Origin: Mucilaginibacter sp. L3T2-6
Lineage (GTDB): Bacteria > Bacteroidota > Bacteroidia > Sphingobacteriales > Sphingobacteriaceae
Direction of reading: 5' to 3'
NCBI RefSeq assembly: GCF_030519355.1
Contig: NZ_JAUMKC010000004.1
Coordinates: forward strand, 62,001-126,000
Length of the DNA: 64,000 nt
A program made the position numbers and the translations under genes. Below the pieces are notes generated by a model. That model had not been told where the DNA came from, searched no databases, and worked only from the letters and a program-made list of their open reading frames with translations. Shown here in pieces: positions 39,898-48,654 of the stretch; positions within the stretch are counted from its first letter, which is position 1; every line of letters begins with the position of its first letter.

Positions 39898-42800
39898 ATG
39901 AAGAGAATTTTTACGATCTCGGGGTTGGTATTATTATTATCCTTTTTTGCTGCCGGTGTGTTTGCACAGAACATTGCTGTTAAAGGCACTGTTACTGACG
40001 CAAACACAGGCGAAACACTCATCGGTGTCAGCGTAGCAGTAAAAGGAACAACTAATGGTACACAAACCGACGCCAGCGGAGCTTTCACCATTACTGCTCC
40101 CTCAAACGCAACTTTAACTTTTTCCTATATCGGGTATACAACACAGGATGTGGCTGTAAACGGACAGCCGGCCTTAACGGTTAAATTAACACCTTCGGCC
40201 AAGCAGCTCGACCAGGTAGTAGTAATCGGTTACGGTACCCAACGCAAGGCCGACAATACCGGTTCAGTCGCGAGCGTAAAAGGCGCTGATATTTCTAAAC
40301 AGGCTTCGCAAAATGCGCTTGCGTCATTACAGGGCAAGGTAGCAGGCGTAAACATTATTAACAGCGGCTCGCCGGGCGCATCTCCGCAGGTAACTATCCG
40401 CGGTTTAGGTACTATAGGAGGTAGCTCTACTCCCCTGTATGTTGTTGATGGAGTTTGGTATGACGATATCAGCTTCCTTAACACAGCCGATATCGATAAT
40501 GTGTCTGTACTGAAAGACGCTTCAAGTACTGCAATCTACGGTATCCGGGGCGCAAACGGCGTTATGGTGATTACAACCAAACGTGGTATTAAAGGCAAAC
40601 CTGTCATCAATTACAACGGCTATGCGGGCTGGCAAAAAGCAACCAACCTGGTAAAAATGGCCAATGCTACTGAATATGCTACTGCTATTAATGAGCTTTA
40701 TCAGTACAATGGCGTAACCCCGGTTTTATTTTCTGACCCTAAAAGTTTTGGAACTGGCACTGAATGGTATAATCAAATACTAAGAAATGCCTTTACAACC
40801 AACCACGAACTATCAATCGCAGGCGGTTCTAAAAACAATGTTTATAATATCTCCGGCGGTTTTCTCGACCAGGATGGTTTAGTAAAAACCAATAATTACA
40901 AACGTTATACCGCACACGTTTCTGACGATTGGACGGTCATCAAGCCTTTAAAAATTGGCTTTACCGCCAGCGCCTTGTCGAGTGAATCGAGGGATATAAA
41001 TGGCGGTATTTTCCATGAATTATATGGTGCAGCGCCAACCCTGCCCGTGTTTTATAAAGATGGTTCTTATGGCGACCCTAACGACTATCATACCGGTGAC
41101 GGTAATAACTATAACCCGCAGGCAACGCTTGATTTCTTTAACCAGAAATCGCGCAACAAACGCTTCACCGGTAATATTTACGGTGAACTTACCTTCTTGA
41201 AAGACTTCAAATTCAAGACCAGCTACGGTGGAGACATTGGCCAGGCAGAGGTTAGAAACTACGTACCGGTTTATCATGCTACCACTGCTCAGCAAAGCAC
41301 AACCAGCAGCTTTGACGTTCAGCATACCGAAACCCGTAACTGGATTTGGGAAAACACGCTGACCTACAACAAAACCATCGGCGACCATAAAATTACCGGC
41401 CTGGTAGGTATGACTGCCCAGAATTACGTTACTTATTACGCACACGGTTTTGCTAAAGATGTACCTTATGTAGCTAACGGCAGCTTAGTGGGGTCATTTC
41501 CAAGCAGCGCTACTGGTTTTCTGCAGCCGGTTACGCCCGAACAGCAGCCACACATTCGCGACTTGTCGTATTTTGCTCGTGTAAACTATTCGTTTCAGGA
41601 TAAATACTTACTGAACGCTTCTATCCGCCAGGACGGCTCGTCACCATATTATGGCGCCAATGGTAACAACGTGTTCGGTTATTTCCCTTCAGTAGGCGCC
41701 GGATGGGTAATCAGCAATGAGTCATTCATGAAAGAACAGCACATTTTTGACGAACTGAAATTAAGGGGTAGCTGGGGCAAAGTGGGTAACAGAAACGTAC
41801 CTATTAACCTGTCGAACCTGGTAGTTACCAGTGATCCAAGCTATCTTACCGCTGTATTCGGCAACCCGCAGGTGCCTTACCTCGGTGCAAGCATTAATAC
41901 GGTAGTTCCTCCATTGACTGTTTGGGAAAACGCAGAATCGGTTGACGCAGGTTTAGAAGGTGCTTTACTTAACAATCGTTTAACATTCGAGGCTGACTAT
42001 TACAATAGGATTACTGAGAACGCTATTTTCGCTATTCCGATACCGGCATCAGTGGGTACCGGAGGTAGCTCGATAGTTGGCAACCAGGCTAAGATCAGGA
42101 ACCGCGGCGCTGAGTTTTTAATTACATGGAAAGACCGCACATCAAGCAATTTTTCTTATTCCGTTAGCGCTAACTTAGGAATTAATACCAATATGGTTAC
42201 CAGCGTTCAGTCGGGCAAAAACCCGATATACTCTGGCGGCAATGGTATAGCGAACGGTGCTTTGGCTACACGTACAGTAGTGGGTGAGCCGATAGGCGAG
42301 TTCTATGGCTATAAAGTACAAGGTATCTTCCAGCAGGATCAAACCTCGGGCGCACAGCCAACCGCTAAGGCAGGCGATTTTCAGTATGTTGACCAGGATC
42401 ACAACGGTGTGATCGATTCACGCGACCGCGTTGTATTGGGTAACCCTAACCCTAAATACAACTACGGTATCAATACCTCTTTCACTTATAAGCATTTTGA
42501 TCTGGCGGTTGACATGCAGGGCGTAGCTGGTGTTGACATTTATAATGCCAACATTGCTTACCGGTATGGCAACGAAAACTTCACCAAGGACTTTTACGAC
42601 CATCGCTGGCACGGGGCAAATACTTCAAACACCTATCCATCGGTTAACGTCGGTTCTAATGCCAACGCTGCACCAAACTCGTTTTATGTTGAAAGCGGTG
42701 CATATTTCAGGGTACGTAACGTGCAGTTGGGTTATACATTCCCTAACGCAGGCCTGAAAAGATTTGGCGTACAGAAGCTGAGGGTATTTGCCAACGCGCA

Positions 42801-42933
42801 AAATGCGCTTAACGTGTTTGGCTATAAAGGTTTCAATCCGGAAGTTGGCGGCGATATACTCGGACGCGGACTGGATGCAAACGTTTACCCGCTTTATGCA
42901 ACCTATAACTTTGGCGTTAACGTAACATTTTAA
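39898..42933 (+). CDS. SusC/RagA family TonB-linked outer membrane protein
   Basis: The 1011-residue transporter has a signal peptide (to about FAQ, residue 23), a carboxypeptidase-regulatory-like domain (about 25-105), and the SusC signature (QLDQVVVIGYGTQRKADNTGSVASV, about 103-127). A plug and 22-strand barrel follow, ending in an aromatic (FGVNVTF). It imports glycan oligomers through the outer membrane with the SusD lipoprotein as lid. It is followed after 20 nt by susD. Confidence 0.95.
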   Translation: MKRIFTISGLVLLLSFFAAGVFAQNIAVKGTVTDANTGETLIGVSVAVKGTTNGTQTDASGAFTITAPSNATLTFSYIGYTTQDVAVNGQPALTVKLTPSAKQLDQVVVIGYGTQRKADNTGSVASVKGADISKQASQNALASLQGKVAGVNIINSGSPGASPQVTIRGLGTIGGSSTPLYVVDGVWYDDISFLNTADIDNVSVLKDASSTAIYGIRGANGVMVITTKRGIKGKPVINYNGYAGWQKATNLVKMANATEYATAINELYQYNGVTPVLFSDPKSFGTGTEWYNQILRNAFTTNHELSIAGGSKNNVYNISGGFLDQDGLVKTNNYKRYTAHVSDDWTVIKPLKIGFTASALSSESRDINGGIFHELYGAAPTLPVFYKDGSYGDPNDYHTGDGNNYNPQATLDFFNQKSRNKRFTGNIYGELTFLKDFKFKTSYGGDIGQAEVRNYVPVYHATTAQQSTTSSFDVQHTETRNWIWENTLTYNKTIGDHKITGLVGMTAQNYVTYYAHGFAKDVPYVANGSLVGSFPSSATGFLQPVTPEQQPHIRDLSYFARVNYSFQDKYLLNASIRQDGSSPYYGANGNNVFGYFPSVGAGWVISNESFMKEQHIFDELKLRGSWGKVGNRNVPINLSNLVVTSDPSYLTAVFGNPQVPYLGASINTVVPPLTVWENAESVDAGLEGALLNNRLTFEADYYNRITENAIFAIPIPASVGTGGSSIVGNQAKIRNRGAEFLITWKDRTSSNFSYSVSANLGINTNMVTSVQSGKNPIYSGGNGIANGALATRTVVGEPIGEFYGYKVQGIFQQDQTSGAQPTAKAGDFQYVDQDHNGVIDSRDRVVLGNPNPKYNYGINTSFTYKHFDLAVDMQGVAGVDIYNANIAYRYGNENFTKDFYDHRWHGANTSNTYPSVNVGSNANAAPNSFYVESGAYFRVRNVQLGYTFPNAGLKRFGVQKLRVFANAQNALNVFGYKGFNPEVGGDILGRGLDANVYPLYATYNFGVNVTF

Positions 42934-42953
42934 CAGAATTAAAGATGACGAAC

Positions 42954-44426
42954 ATGAAAAAATATTTAAAAAGCGCGGCGGGTATATCTATTCTGGCAGC
43001 GCTTGTAGTAACACAAAGCTGTAAAAAAAGCTTTCTGGATGTAACCGCGAAAGGTACGGTTGCTTCCGCACAGTTCTGGAAAACAGAAACTGACGCAACT
43101 TCGGCAGTTAACGCTATGTATGCGAACCTGCACGAATGGACAAATATTGCATTTGCGCCTATCGCTGTTGAAAGCATGGGTTCTGACGACGTGGAAAAAG
43201 GCAGCACGCCAACAGATGCGTCGTTCATGAATGATTTTCACTTTTTTACTGCTAACTCAGGGGAGGGCCAAATAGCCGATTTTTGGGGTGGTGAATACAA
43301 AACTATCAACTTTGCCAATCAAATACTGGACAACGTTCCGGGCATCAACATGGATGCAAACCTTAAATCGAGGTACCTTGCCGAGGCAAAATTCATCAGG
43401 GCATATGCATATTTCAGGTTGGTAAGGGCGTTTGGCGATGTGCCGCTGCGTTTACACGTTCCTAAAACAGCAAACGAATACAATATTCCCCGTACGCCTA
43501 AAGCGCAGGTTTGGACTGCAATTGAAACCGATTTGACAGATGCTGCCTCGGTGCTCCCGCAATCATACGGCGCTGCCGACGTTGGCCACGTTACCAAGGG
43601 CGCTGCATTGACATTACATGCCAAGGCTGCCCTGTACCAGAAAAAATGGGCCGATGTGGTTAACTACACCAACCAGGTGATGGGTTTGGGCTATAGCCTG
43701 TTCCCTGATTATGAGCAAATGTTCAGGACTAATCATAAAAACAACCAGGAGTCGATATTCGAGATACAAAACATGTTGATCCCGAATAATCCGGGTGCAT
43801 CTAATTCTCAGTATTCACAGGTCCAGGGTGTTCGCGGTTCCACCGGCGGCGGCTGGGGTTTCAATGTGCCTAGTGCAGATTTAGCCGCAGCGTATGAAAC
43901 CGGCGACCCACGTCGCGATGCAACCATCATTTTCAGGGGTGAGACTACACCTGAAGGCGATGCAATCCCTGCTGACGGAGATAACCCGATGTATAACCAG
44001 AAATCGTATGTGCCTTTCAGTCTGTATGTTTCAGGATTTAACGAAGGTTGCCAGCAAAATAAAATTGTTTTAAGATATGCCGACGTGTTGTTGATGAACG
44101 CTGAAGCCAACAACGAACTTGGAAATACTGCTGCAGCGTTAATCCCGTTAGAACAAGTTAGGGCACGGGCCAGGGCTGGTAATAATGCGATATTGCCAAA
44201 AGTAGTCTCGACCGATCAGGCAACTGTCCGTGCAGCGATTTATCATGAACGCAGGGTTGAGTTTGCCATGGAATTTGACCGTTATTTTGATGTTATTCGC
44301 CAGGGCCGTGGTGCTGAAGTATTCGGCAGCCGTGGCTGGAAAGCTAATAAGAACGAAGTTTGGCCTGTTCCGCAGAACGAGATCGACTTAAGTGCCGGTA
44401 CCTTAACGCAAAATCCGGGCTATTAA
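42954..44426 (+). CDS. SusD/RagB family nutrient-binding outer membrane lipoprotein
   Basis: I use the second ATG (42954), giving MKKYLKSAAGISILAALVVTQSC with a lipobox and C23; the frame is open from 42945. The tetratricopeptide-like helices and the C-terminal SusD motif (RVEFAMEFDRYFDVIRQGRGAEVFG and EVWPVPQNEIDLS..LTQNPGY) are clear. It binds the glycan on the cell surface and closes the SusC barrel. It is co-transcribed with susC and the LamG lipoprotein. Confidence 0.94.
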   Translation: MKKYLKSAAGISILAALVVTQSCKKSFLDVTAKGTVASAQFWKTETDATSAVNAMYANLHEWTNIAFAPIAVESMGSDDVEKGSTPTDASFMNDFHFFTANSGEGQIADFWGGEYKTINFANQILDNVPGINMDANLKSRYLAEAKFIRAYAYFRLVRAFGDVPLRLHVPKTANEYNIPRTPKAQVWTAIETDLTDAASVLPQSYGAADVGHVTKGAALTLHAKAALYQKKWADVVNYTNQVMGLGYSLFPDYEQMFRTNHKNNQESIFEIQNMLIPNNPGASNSQYSQVQGVRGSTGGGWGFNVPSADLAAAYETGDPRRDATIIFRGETTPEGDAIPADGDNPMYNQKSYVPFSLYVSGFNEGCQQNKIVLRYADVLLMNAEANNELGNTAAALIPLEQVRARARAGNNAILPKVVSTDQATVRAAIYHERRVEFAMEFDRYFDVIRQGRGAEVFGSRGWKANKNEVWPVPQNEIDLSAGTLTQNPGY

Positions 44427-44448
44427 TTAAACCCTTAAGACAAAAATT

Positions 44449-45300
44449 ATGAAAAGATATAAAAATATATTTTTAACAGGCTTTTCGGCTTTAGCTGTGG
44501 TTTTTGCCATGTCGTCGTGCCAGAAAAAATTTGATGCCGGTTCATACAGGCCTTCAAAACCCTTACCAAGTTACGGTGGTTACACCAGCAGTAAACAAAT
44601 TGCGCCGGATAACCTGGTGGCATACTGGGCGTTTAATGGAGTGCTTACCGATAGCGTTAGTAAAAAGGGCGGTACCGCTACTGGTACATCATTTGGTACA
44701 GGCATCACCAACAAAAGCCTGCAGGGCGCAGCCAATTCATACGCCCTATGCGATGCCCCCGATGGTTTAGCGACGGTAAAAAGTTTAACGCTGAGCGCGT
44801 GGGTAAATACACCTCCGCCATCAAACGGAATCCTTACCTATTTCAGCTTCGCAACTACCTCAAATTTTTGGGGCAATATCGAGTGCTTTTTCGAGAATGG
44901 CAGCGATAATACCAATGGAAAGCTAAGAATACACCTCGCACAAAATGGCAGCGACAATACCTATTCGATTGATAACGTAGCCAACCTGTTCAACACATGG
45001 GTTAACATAGTGGTTACGTATAACCAAACCGATGGTACATGTGTTTTATATGTAAACGGCGATGCAAAAAATACAGGTAAAGCAGGCAATCTTACCGGAC
45101 CGCTGGCATTCACCAACATTGGTAAAGTAACTTTTGGCACCACCCAGTTTATGACTGACCCGAGCCAAACCAGTGCAACAGGTAAACAGGATTGGGCAAG
45201 CTATATAACCGGGCAGATCGACCAGGTTCGCGTTTATAACAGCGCACTTAGTGCGACCCAGGTATCGGCTTTATACAACCTTGATAAAGCCGGAAGATAA
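44449..45300 (+). CDS. LamG/concanavalin-like lipoprotein, probable surface glycan-binding protein
   Basis: The 283-residue protein has a lipoprotein signal (FSALAVVFAMSSC, C24). From about residue 62 is a jellyroll of the LamG/concanavalin type: LVAYWAFNGVLTDSVSKKG at the start, SLTLSAWVNTPP, WVNIVVTYNQTDGTCVLYVNG and GQIDQVRVYNSALSATQVSALYN at the end, which is diagnostic. It comes 22 nt after susD, the usual place for a surface glycan-binding protein. A terminator hairpin follows. Confidence 0.85.
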   Translation: MKRYKNIFLTGFSALAVVFAMSSCQKKFDAGSYRPSKPLPSYGGYTSSKQIAPDNLVAYWAFNGVLTDSVSKKGGTATGTSFGTGITNKSLQGAANSYALCDAPDGLATVKSLTLSAWVNTPPPSNGILTYFSFATTSNFWGNIECFFENGSDNTNGKLRIHLAQNGSDNTYSIDNVANLFNTWVNIVVTYNQTDGTCVLYVNGDAKNTGKAGNLTGPLAFTNIGKVTFGTTQFMTDPSQTSATGKQDWASYITGQIDQVRVYNSALSATQVSALYNLDKAGR

Positions 45301-45316
45301 ACAGTTGATTGATTAT

Positions 45317-45353
45317 GAGGTTGCCGGGGTGGTTCCTGGCAGCCTCTTTTTTT
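45317..45353 (+). terminator. Internal terminator in the PUL, after the LamG gene
   Basis: GAGGTTGCC pairs with GGCAGCCTC (one G-U) around a 12-nt loop, followed by seven T. It lies 17 nt after the LamG stop, upstream of the first GH144 start, and shows that the frame opened at 45309 is not the real start of that gene. Confidence 0.85.
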
Positions 45354-45386
45354 AAACTTAAAGGCCTTACCGGTGTAATTATAAGC

Positions 45387-47054
45387 ATGAGGTATTTGAA
45401 TTTTTTGGGCGGATTGTGTGGGCTGGCAATTTTTATGTCATGCGGTAAAGAAAAATCGGTTACGCCTCCACCGCCAGTTACGCCGGGGACATTCAGTTTT
45501 AGTTCGCTAAAGATTGACGGTGTAGCAAATGGCTCCAACTACACTAACGTTTCCAGCAAGCCTGTAATTAAGCTGTCTTTTTCTGCCCCCGTAAATCATA
45601 CATCGGTGGGAGGGAGTTTAACCCTGATTGGCCGGGATGGAGCAGCGGCGCTTTACAATACTACTTACGAAAACAGCGACAGCACCATTGTTATTATTCC
45701 AACTGGCCTGAAACCGATAACTCAATATTCTTTGACCGTTTCAACAGGTTTGACATCGGCAAAAAATGCTTCTTTACTTTCGGAAGTTAATATACAGCTG
45801 ACCACGGCTATAGATTCTACCGACAAATTTCCAGCGATTACAGACGATCAACTGCTTGACCTCGTCGAAAAGCAAACTTTGAAATATTTCTGGGACTTCG
45901 GGCATCCAACCAGCGGCCTTGCCCGCGAGCGTAACAGTTCAGGCGATGTGGTAACTACAGGTGGCTCCGGTTTCGGCATCATGGCGATTGTTGCCGGCGT
46001 AAACAGGGGTTTTATATCGAGAGCAGATGGTTTAGCAAGACTGCAGAAAATCGTATCTTTTCTTAAAAATACAGCGCAAAAATTCCATGGCGCATTTCCC
46101 CACTGGATGAACGGTGCTACCGGCGCGGTTGTACCCTTCAGTCCGCAGGATGATGGTGCTGACCTGGTGGAAACCTCGTACCTGATGCAGGGCTTATTAA
46201 CGGCACGGCAATATTTTAGCGGTGCAGGCACAGTTGAAACCACATTACGTACCGATATCACTGCGCTTTACAACGGGGTTGAGTGGGACTGGTTCAGGCA
46301 GGGCAGTCAAAATGTGTTGTACTGGCACTGGAGCCCGAATAATGGCTGGGCAATCAATATGAAGATAAATGGTTGGGATGAGGCGCTGATCACCTATGTA
46401 ATGGCGGCATCTTCTCCGACACATGGCATTCCGAAAGCTGTTTATGATAATGGCTGGGCATTAAATGGTGCAATAAAGAATGGCAGCAGCTATTTTGGTA
46501 TTACGCTGCCGCTTGGTCCGGCTCAGGGTGGACCATTGTTCTTTTCGCAGTACTCATTCTTAGGTATAGACCCTAACGGGTTAAAAGATGCCTATGCCAG
46601 TTATGATACGCAAAATAAAGCTCATGCCAGTATTAACTACAAATATTGCGTAGCTAACCCAAAAGGCTATAACGGCTACAGCGCAGATTGCTGGGGACTG
46701 ACCGCCAGCGATATTAAGGACGGTTACACAGCCAGCTCACCAACAAATGATGTTGGTGTGATAGCGCCGACTGCCGCCATAGCATCGTTGCCATATACCC
46801 CGGCAGAATCGATGAAAGCGTTGAAATTCTTTTATTATAAGCTCGGCGACAAAATTTGGGGGCAATATGGGTTTTACGACGCGTTTAACCTTACCGACGT
46901 TTGGTTTGCCGATTCATATCTTGCAATAGACGAGGGGCCGATAATTGTGATGACAGAAAACTATCGAACCGGTTTGCTCTGGAATTTATTTATGAGCTGC
47001 CCGGAAATTAAAACGGGGATGAAGAGTTTAGGTTTTACCAGCCCGAAACTATAA
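45387..47054 (+). CDS. GH144-family glucanase lipoprotein with an Ig-like N-terminal domain
   Basis: With the start at ATG 45387 (after the terminator) the protein is 555 residues and has a lipoprotein signal (MRYLNFLGGLCGLAIFMSC, C19). A Big_5/Ig-like domain (about 35-130) is followed by a glucoamylase-like alpha/alpha barrel: YFWDFGHPTSGLARERN, TTGGSGFGIMAIVAGV, GAFPHWMNG, DDGADLVETSYLMQGLL, YWHWSPNNGWAIN, CWGLTASD and a C-terminal WNLFMSCPEIK. GH144 members are endo- or exo-beta-1,2-glucanases in Chitinophaga and Parabacteroides. The lipid anchor and extra domain suggest a surface endo-acting enzyme. Confidence 0.88.
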   Translation: MRYLNFLGGLCGLAIFMSCGKEKSVTPPPPVTPGTFSFSSLKIDGVANGSNYTNVSSKPVIKLSFSAPVNHTSVGGSLTLIGRDGAAALYNTTYENSDSTIVIIPTGLKPITQYSLTVSTGLTSAKNASLLSEVNIQLTTAIDSTDKFPAITDDQLLDLVEKQTLKYFWDFGHPTSGLARERNSSGDVVTTGGSGFGIMAIVAGVNRGFISRADGLARLQKIVSFLKNTAQKFHGAFPHWMNGATGAVVPFSPQDDGADLVETSYLMQGLLTARQYFSGAGTVETTLRTDITALYNGVEWDWFRQGSQNVLYWHWSPNNGWAINMKINGWDEALITYVMAASSPTHGIPKAVYDNGWALNGAIKNGSSYFGITLPLGPAQGGPLFFSQYSFLGIDPNGLKDAYASYDTQNKAHASINYKYCVANPKGYNGYSADCWGLTASDIKDGYTASSPTNDVGVIAPTAAIASLPYTPAESMKALKFFYYKLGDKIWGQYGFYDAFNLTDVWFADSYLAIDEGPIIVMTENYRTGLLWNLFMSCPEIKTGMKSLGFTSPKL

Positions 47055-47095
47055 CGCTTTCGGATTTCGGAATTATTTATTTTGCTAAATGACTG

Positions 47096-47147
47096 CCCTC
47101 TCCGCAGCTAAAGTCTCCCCAACCGGGGGAGATTTAGAGGGGGGGTG
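47096..47147. repeat. Hairpin repeat between the two GH144 genes
   Basis: CTAAAGTCTCCCC-AACC-GGGGGAGATTTAG (core 47108-47137) is a near-perfect hairpin with an outer CCCTCT/AGAGGG extension. It has no T run, so it is more likely an intergenic repeat or RNA-stability hairpin than a terminator. Confidence 0.65.
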
Positions 47148-47179
47148 AACGACCAACTATTATTTGACTATTTTAACTG

Positions 47180-48523
47180 ATGAAAAAAACAATACTTCCT
47201 TTTTTAATGCTACTGTCTGCCTGCTGTATGGGGCAAAAGTCTGCTGCAGGCAAAGAAGACGGGATTAAACCTGTCGGCATCATAAAAAACCTGACCGATA
47301 GTGCGTTGCTCGACGTGGTGCAGCGCCAAACGTTCCGTTATTTTTGGGATTTTGGTCACCCCACCAGCGGACTTGCACGCGAACGCAGCAATGTTGCTTA
47401 CGATTACGGCAATGAAGTAGTTACCACTGGTGGTTCGGGCTTTGGTATTATGGCGATGATAGTAGCTGATCATCGCAAATGGATAAGCCACGATCAGGCA
47501 GTAAACCGCATGCTTAAAATACTTAATTTTTTAATGAAGGCAGAATCGTTCCACGGCGCATTCCCGCACTGGATGAACGGCGAAACCGGTAAGGTTATTC
47601 CTTTCGGCCGGAAAGATGATGGCGCTGACATTGTTGAAACCTCTTATTTGTTTGAAGGCCTGCTTTGTGCAAGGCAATATTTTAATGCCAACAACGATAA
47701 GGAAGCACGCATACGCGGGATGGTAAACAACTTGTGGGATGAGATGGAATGGAACTGGTTTACCTGTGATGGCCGCCCGAATTTGTACTGGCACTGGAGC
47801 CCAAACAACGGCTGGGCAATGAACTTTCCTATCCGTGGGTTTAACGAGTGTATGATTACCTACATATTGGCAGAGTCGGCTGAAAGATACCCGGTACCTG
47901 CATCAATTTATTGGGATGGCTGGGCTCAAAGCGATTTCTTTAAAAACGGGAATACCTATTACGGGCACAAACTGCCACTGGGATTTCCGTATGGCGGCCC
48001 GTTGTTTTTTTCGCAGTATACTTTTCAGGCACTCAATCCTAAAGGTTTGAAAGACCGGTATGCCGATTACTGGGAACAAAACTTAAATCATACCCTGATA
48101 AACCACGATTATTGCGTTGATAACCCCAAAAAATACAAGGGCTACGGCGAAAACTGCTGGGGACTTACCGCAAGCGATAATTATGAAGGGTATAACGCCC
48201 ATGCGCCTAATAACGACCTGGGTGTGATAACACCTACGGCTGCTCTATCGGCATTCCCATACACACCTGAATATTCCATGAAGGCATTGCGCCATTTCTA
48301 CTACGATTTAGGAGATAAGATTTGGGGCGAATACGGTTTTACCGATGCGTTCAGCGAATCGCACAATTGGTACGCAAAATCGTATCTTGCGATAGATCAG
48401 GGGCCAATAGTAGTAATGATCGAAAATTATCGCAGCGGCCTGATCTGGAACCTGTTTATGAGCTGCCCGGAAATAAAAAAAGGATTAAGGAAGCTGGATT
48501 TTCAGAGCCCTTCGCTTAATTAG
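47180..48523 (+). CDS. Second GH144-family glucanase
   Basis: The 447-residue enzyme has the same catalytic barrel as its upstream neighbour (YFWDFGHPTSGLARERSN, TTGGSGFGIMAMI, GAFPHWMNGETGK, DDGADIVETSYLFEGLL, YWHWSPNNGWAMN, CWGLTASDN, WNLFMSCPEIK) but lacks the Ig-like domain. The signal is MKKTILPFLMLLSACCMGQ; cleavage as a lipoprotein (LSAC) or by signal peptidase I are both possible. Pairing with the first enzyme suggests a division of labour, for example surface endo and periplasmic exo activity, by inference. Confidence 0.88.
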   Translation: MKKTILPFLMLLSACCMGQKSAAGKEDGIKPVGIIKNLTDSALLDVVQRQTFRYFWDFGHPTSGLARERSNVAYDYGNEVVTTGGSGFGIMAMIVADHRKWISHDQAVNRMLKILNFLMKAESFHGAFPHWMNGETGKVIPFGRKDDGADIVETSYLFEGLLCARQYFNANNDKEARIRGMVNNLWDEMEWNWFTCDGRPNLYWHWSPNNGWAMNFPIRGFNECMITYILAESAERYPVPASIYWDGWAQSDFFKNGNTYYGHKLPLGFPYGGPLFFSQYTFQALNPKGLKDRYADYWEQNLNHTLINHDYCVDNPKKYKGYGENCWGLTASDNYEGYNAHAPNNDLGVITPTAALSAFPYTPEYSMKALRHFYYDLGDKIWGEYGFTDAFSESHNWYAKSYLAIDQGPIVVMIENYRSGLIWNLFMSCPEIKKGLRKLDFQSPSLN

Positions 48524-48542
48524 AACACATTATAATATTTTT

Positions 48543-48635
48543 TGACATTGCGAGCGGGGAACGAGGGCGGCAATCACGGCGCTAAGCATAGTCCGCGACG
48601 CATGGCGGGGAGGTTGTTCGTTTATCGCAATGACA
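48543..48635. repeat. Palindromic intergenic repeat, family A (copy 3)
   Basis: TGACATTGCGA (48543-48553) and TCGCAATGACA (48625-48635) form the ends, with one mismatch. Inner text GGGGAACGAGGGCGGCAATC and GGGGAGGTTGTTCGTT is a diverged version of copy 1. Confidence 0.75.
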
Positions 48636-48654
48636 AGAGTTTTATCTATCAGTT

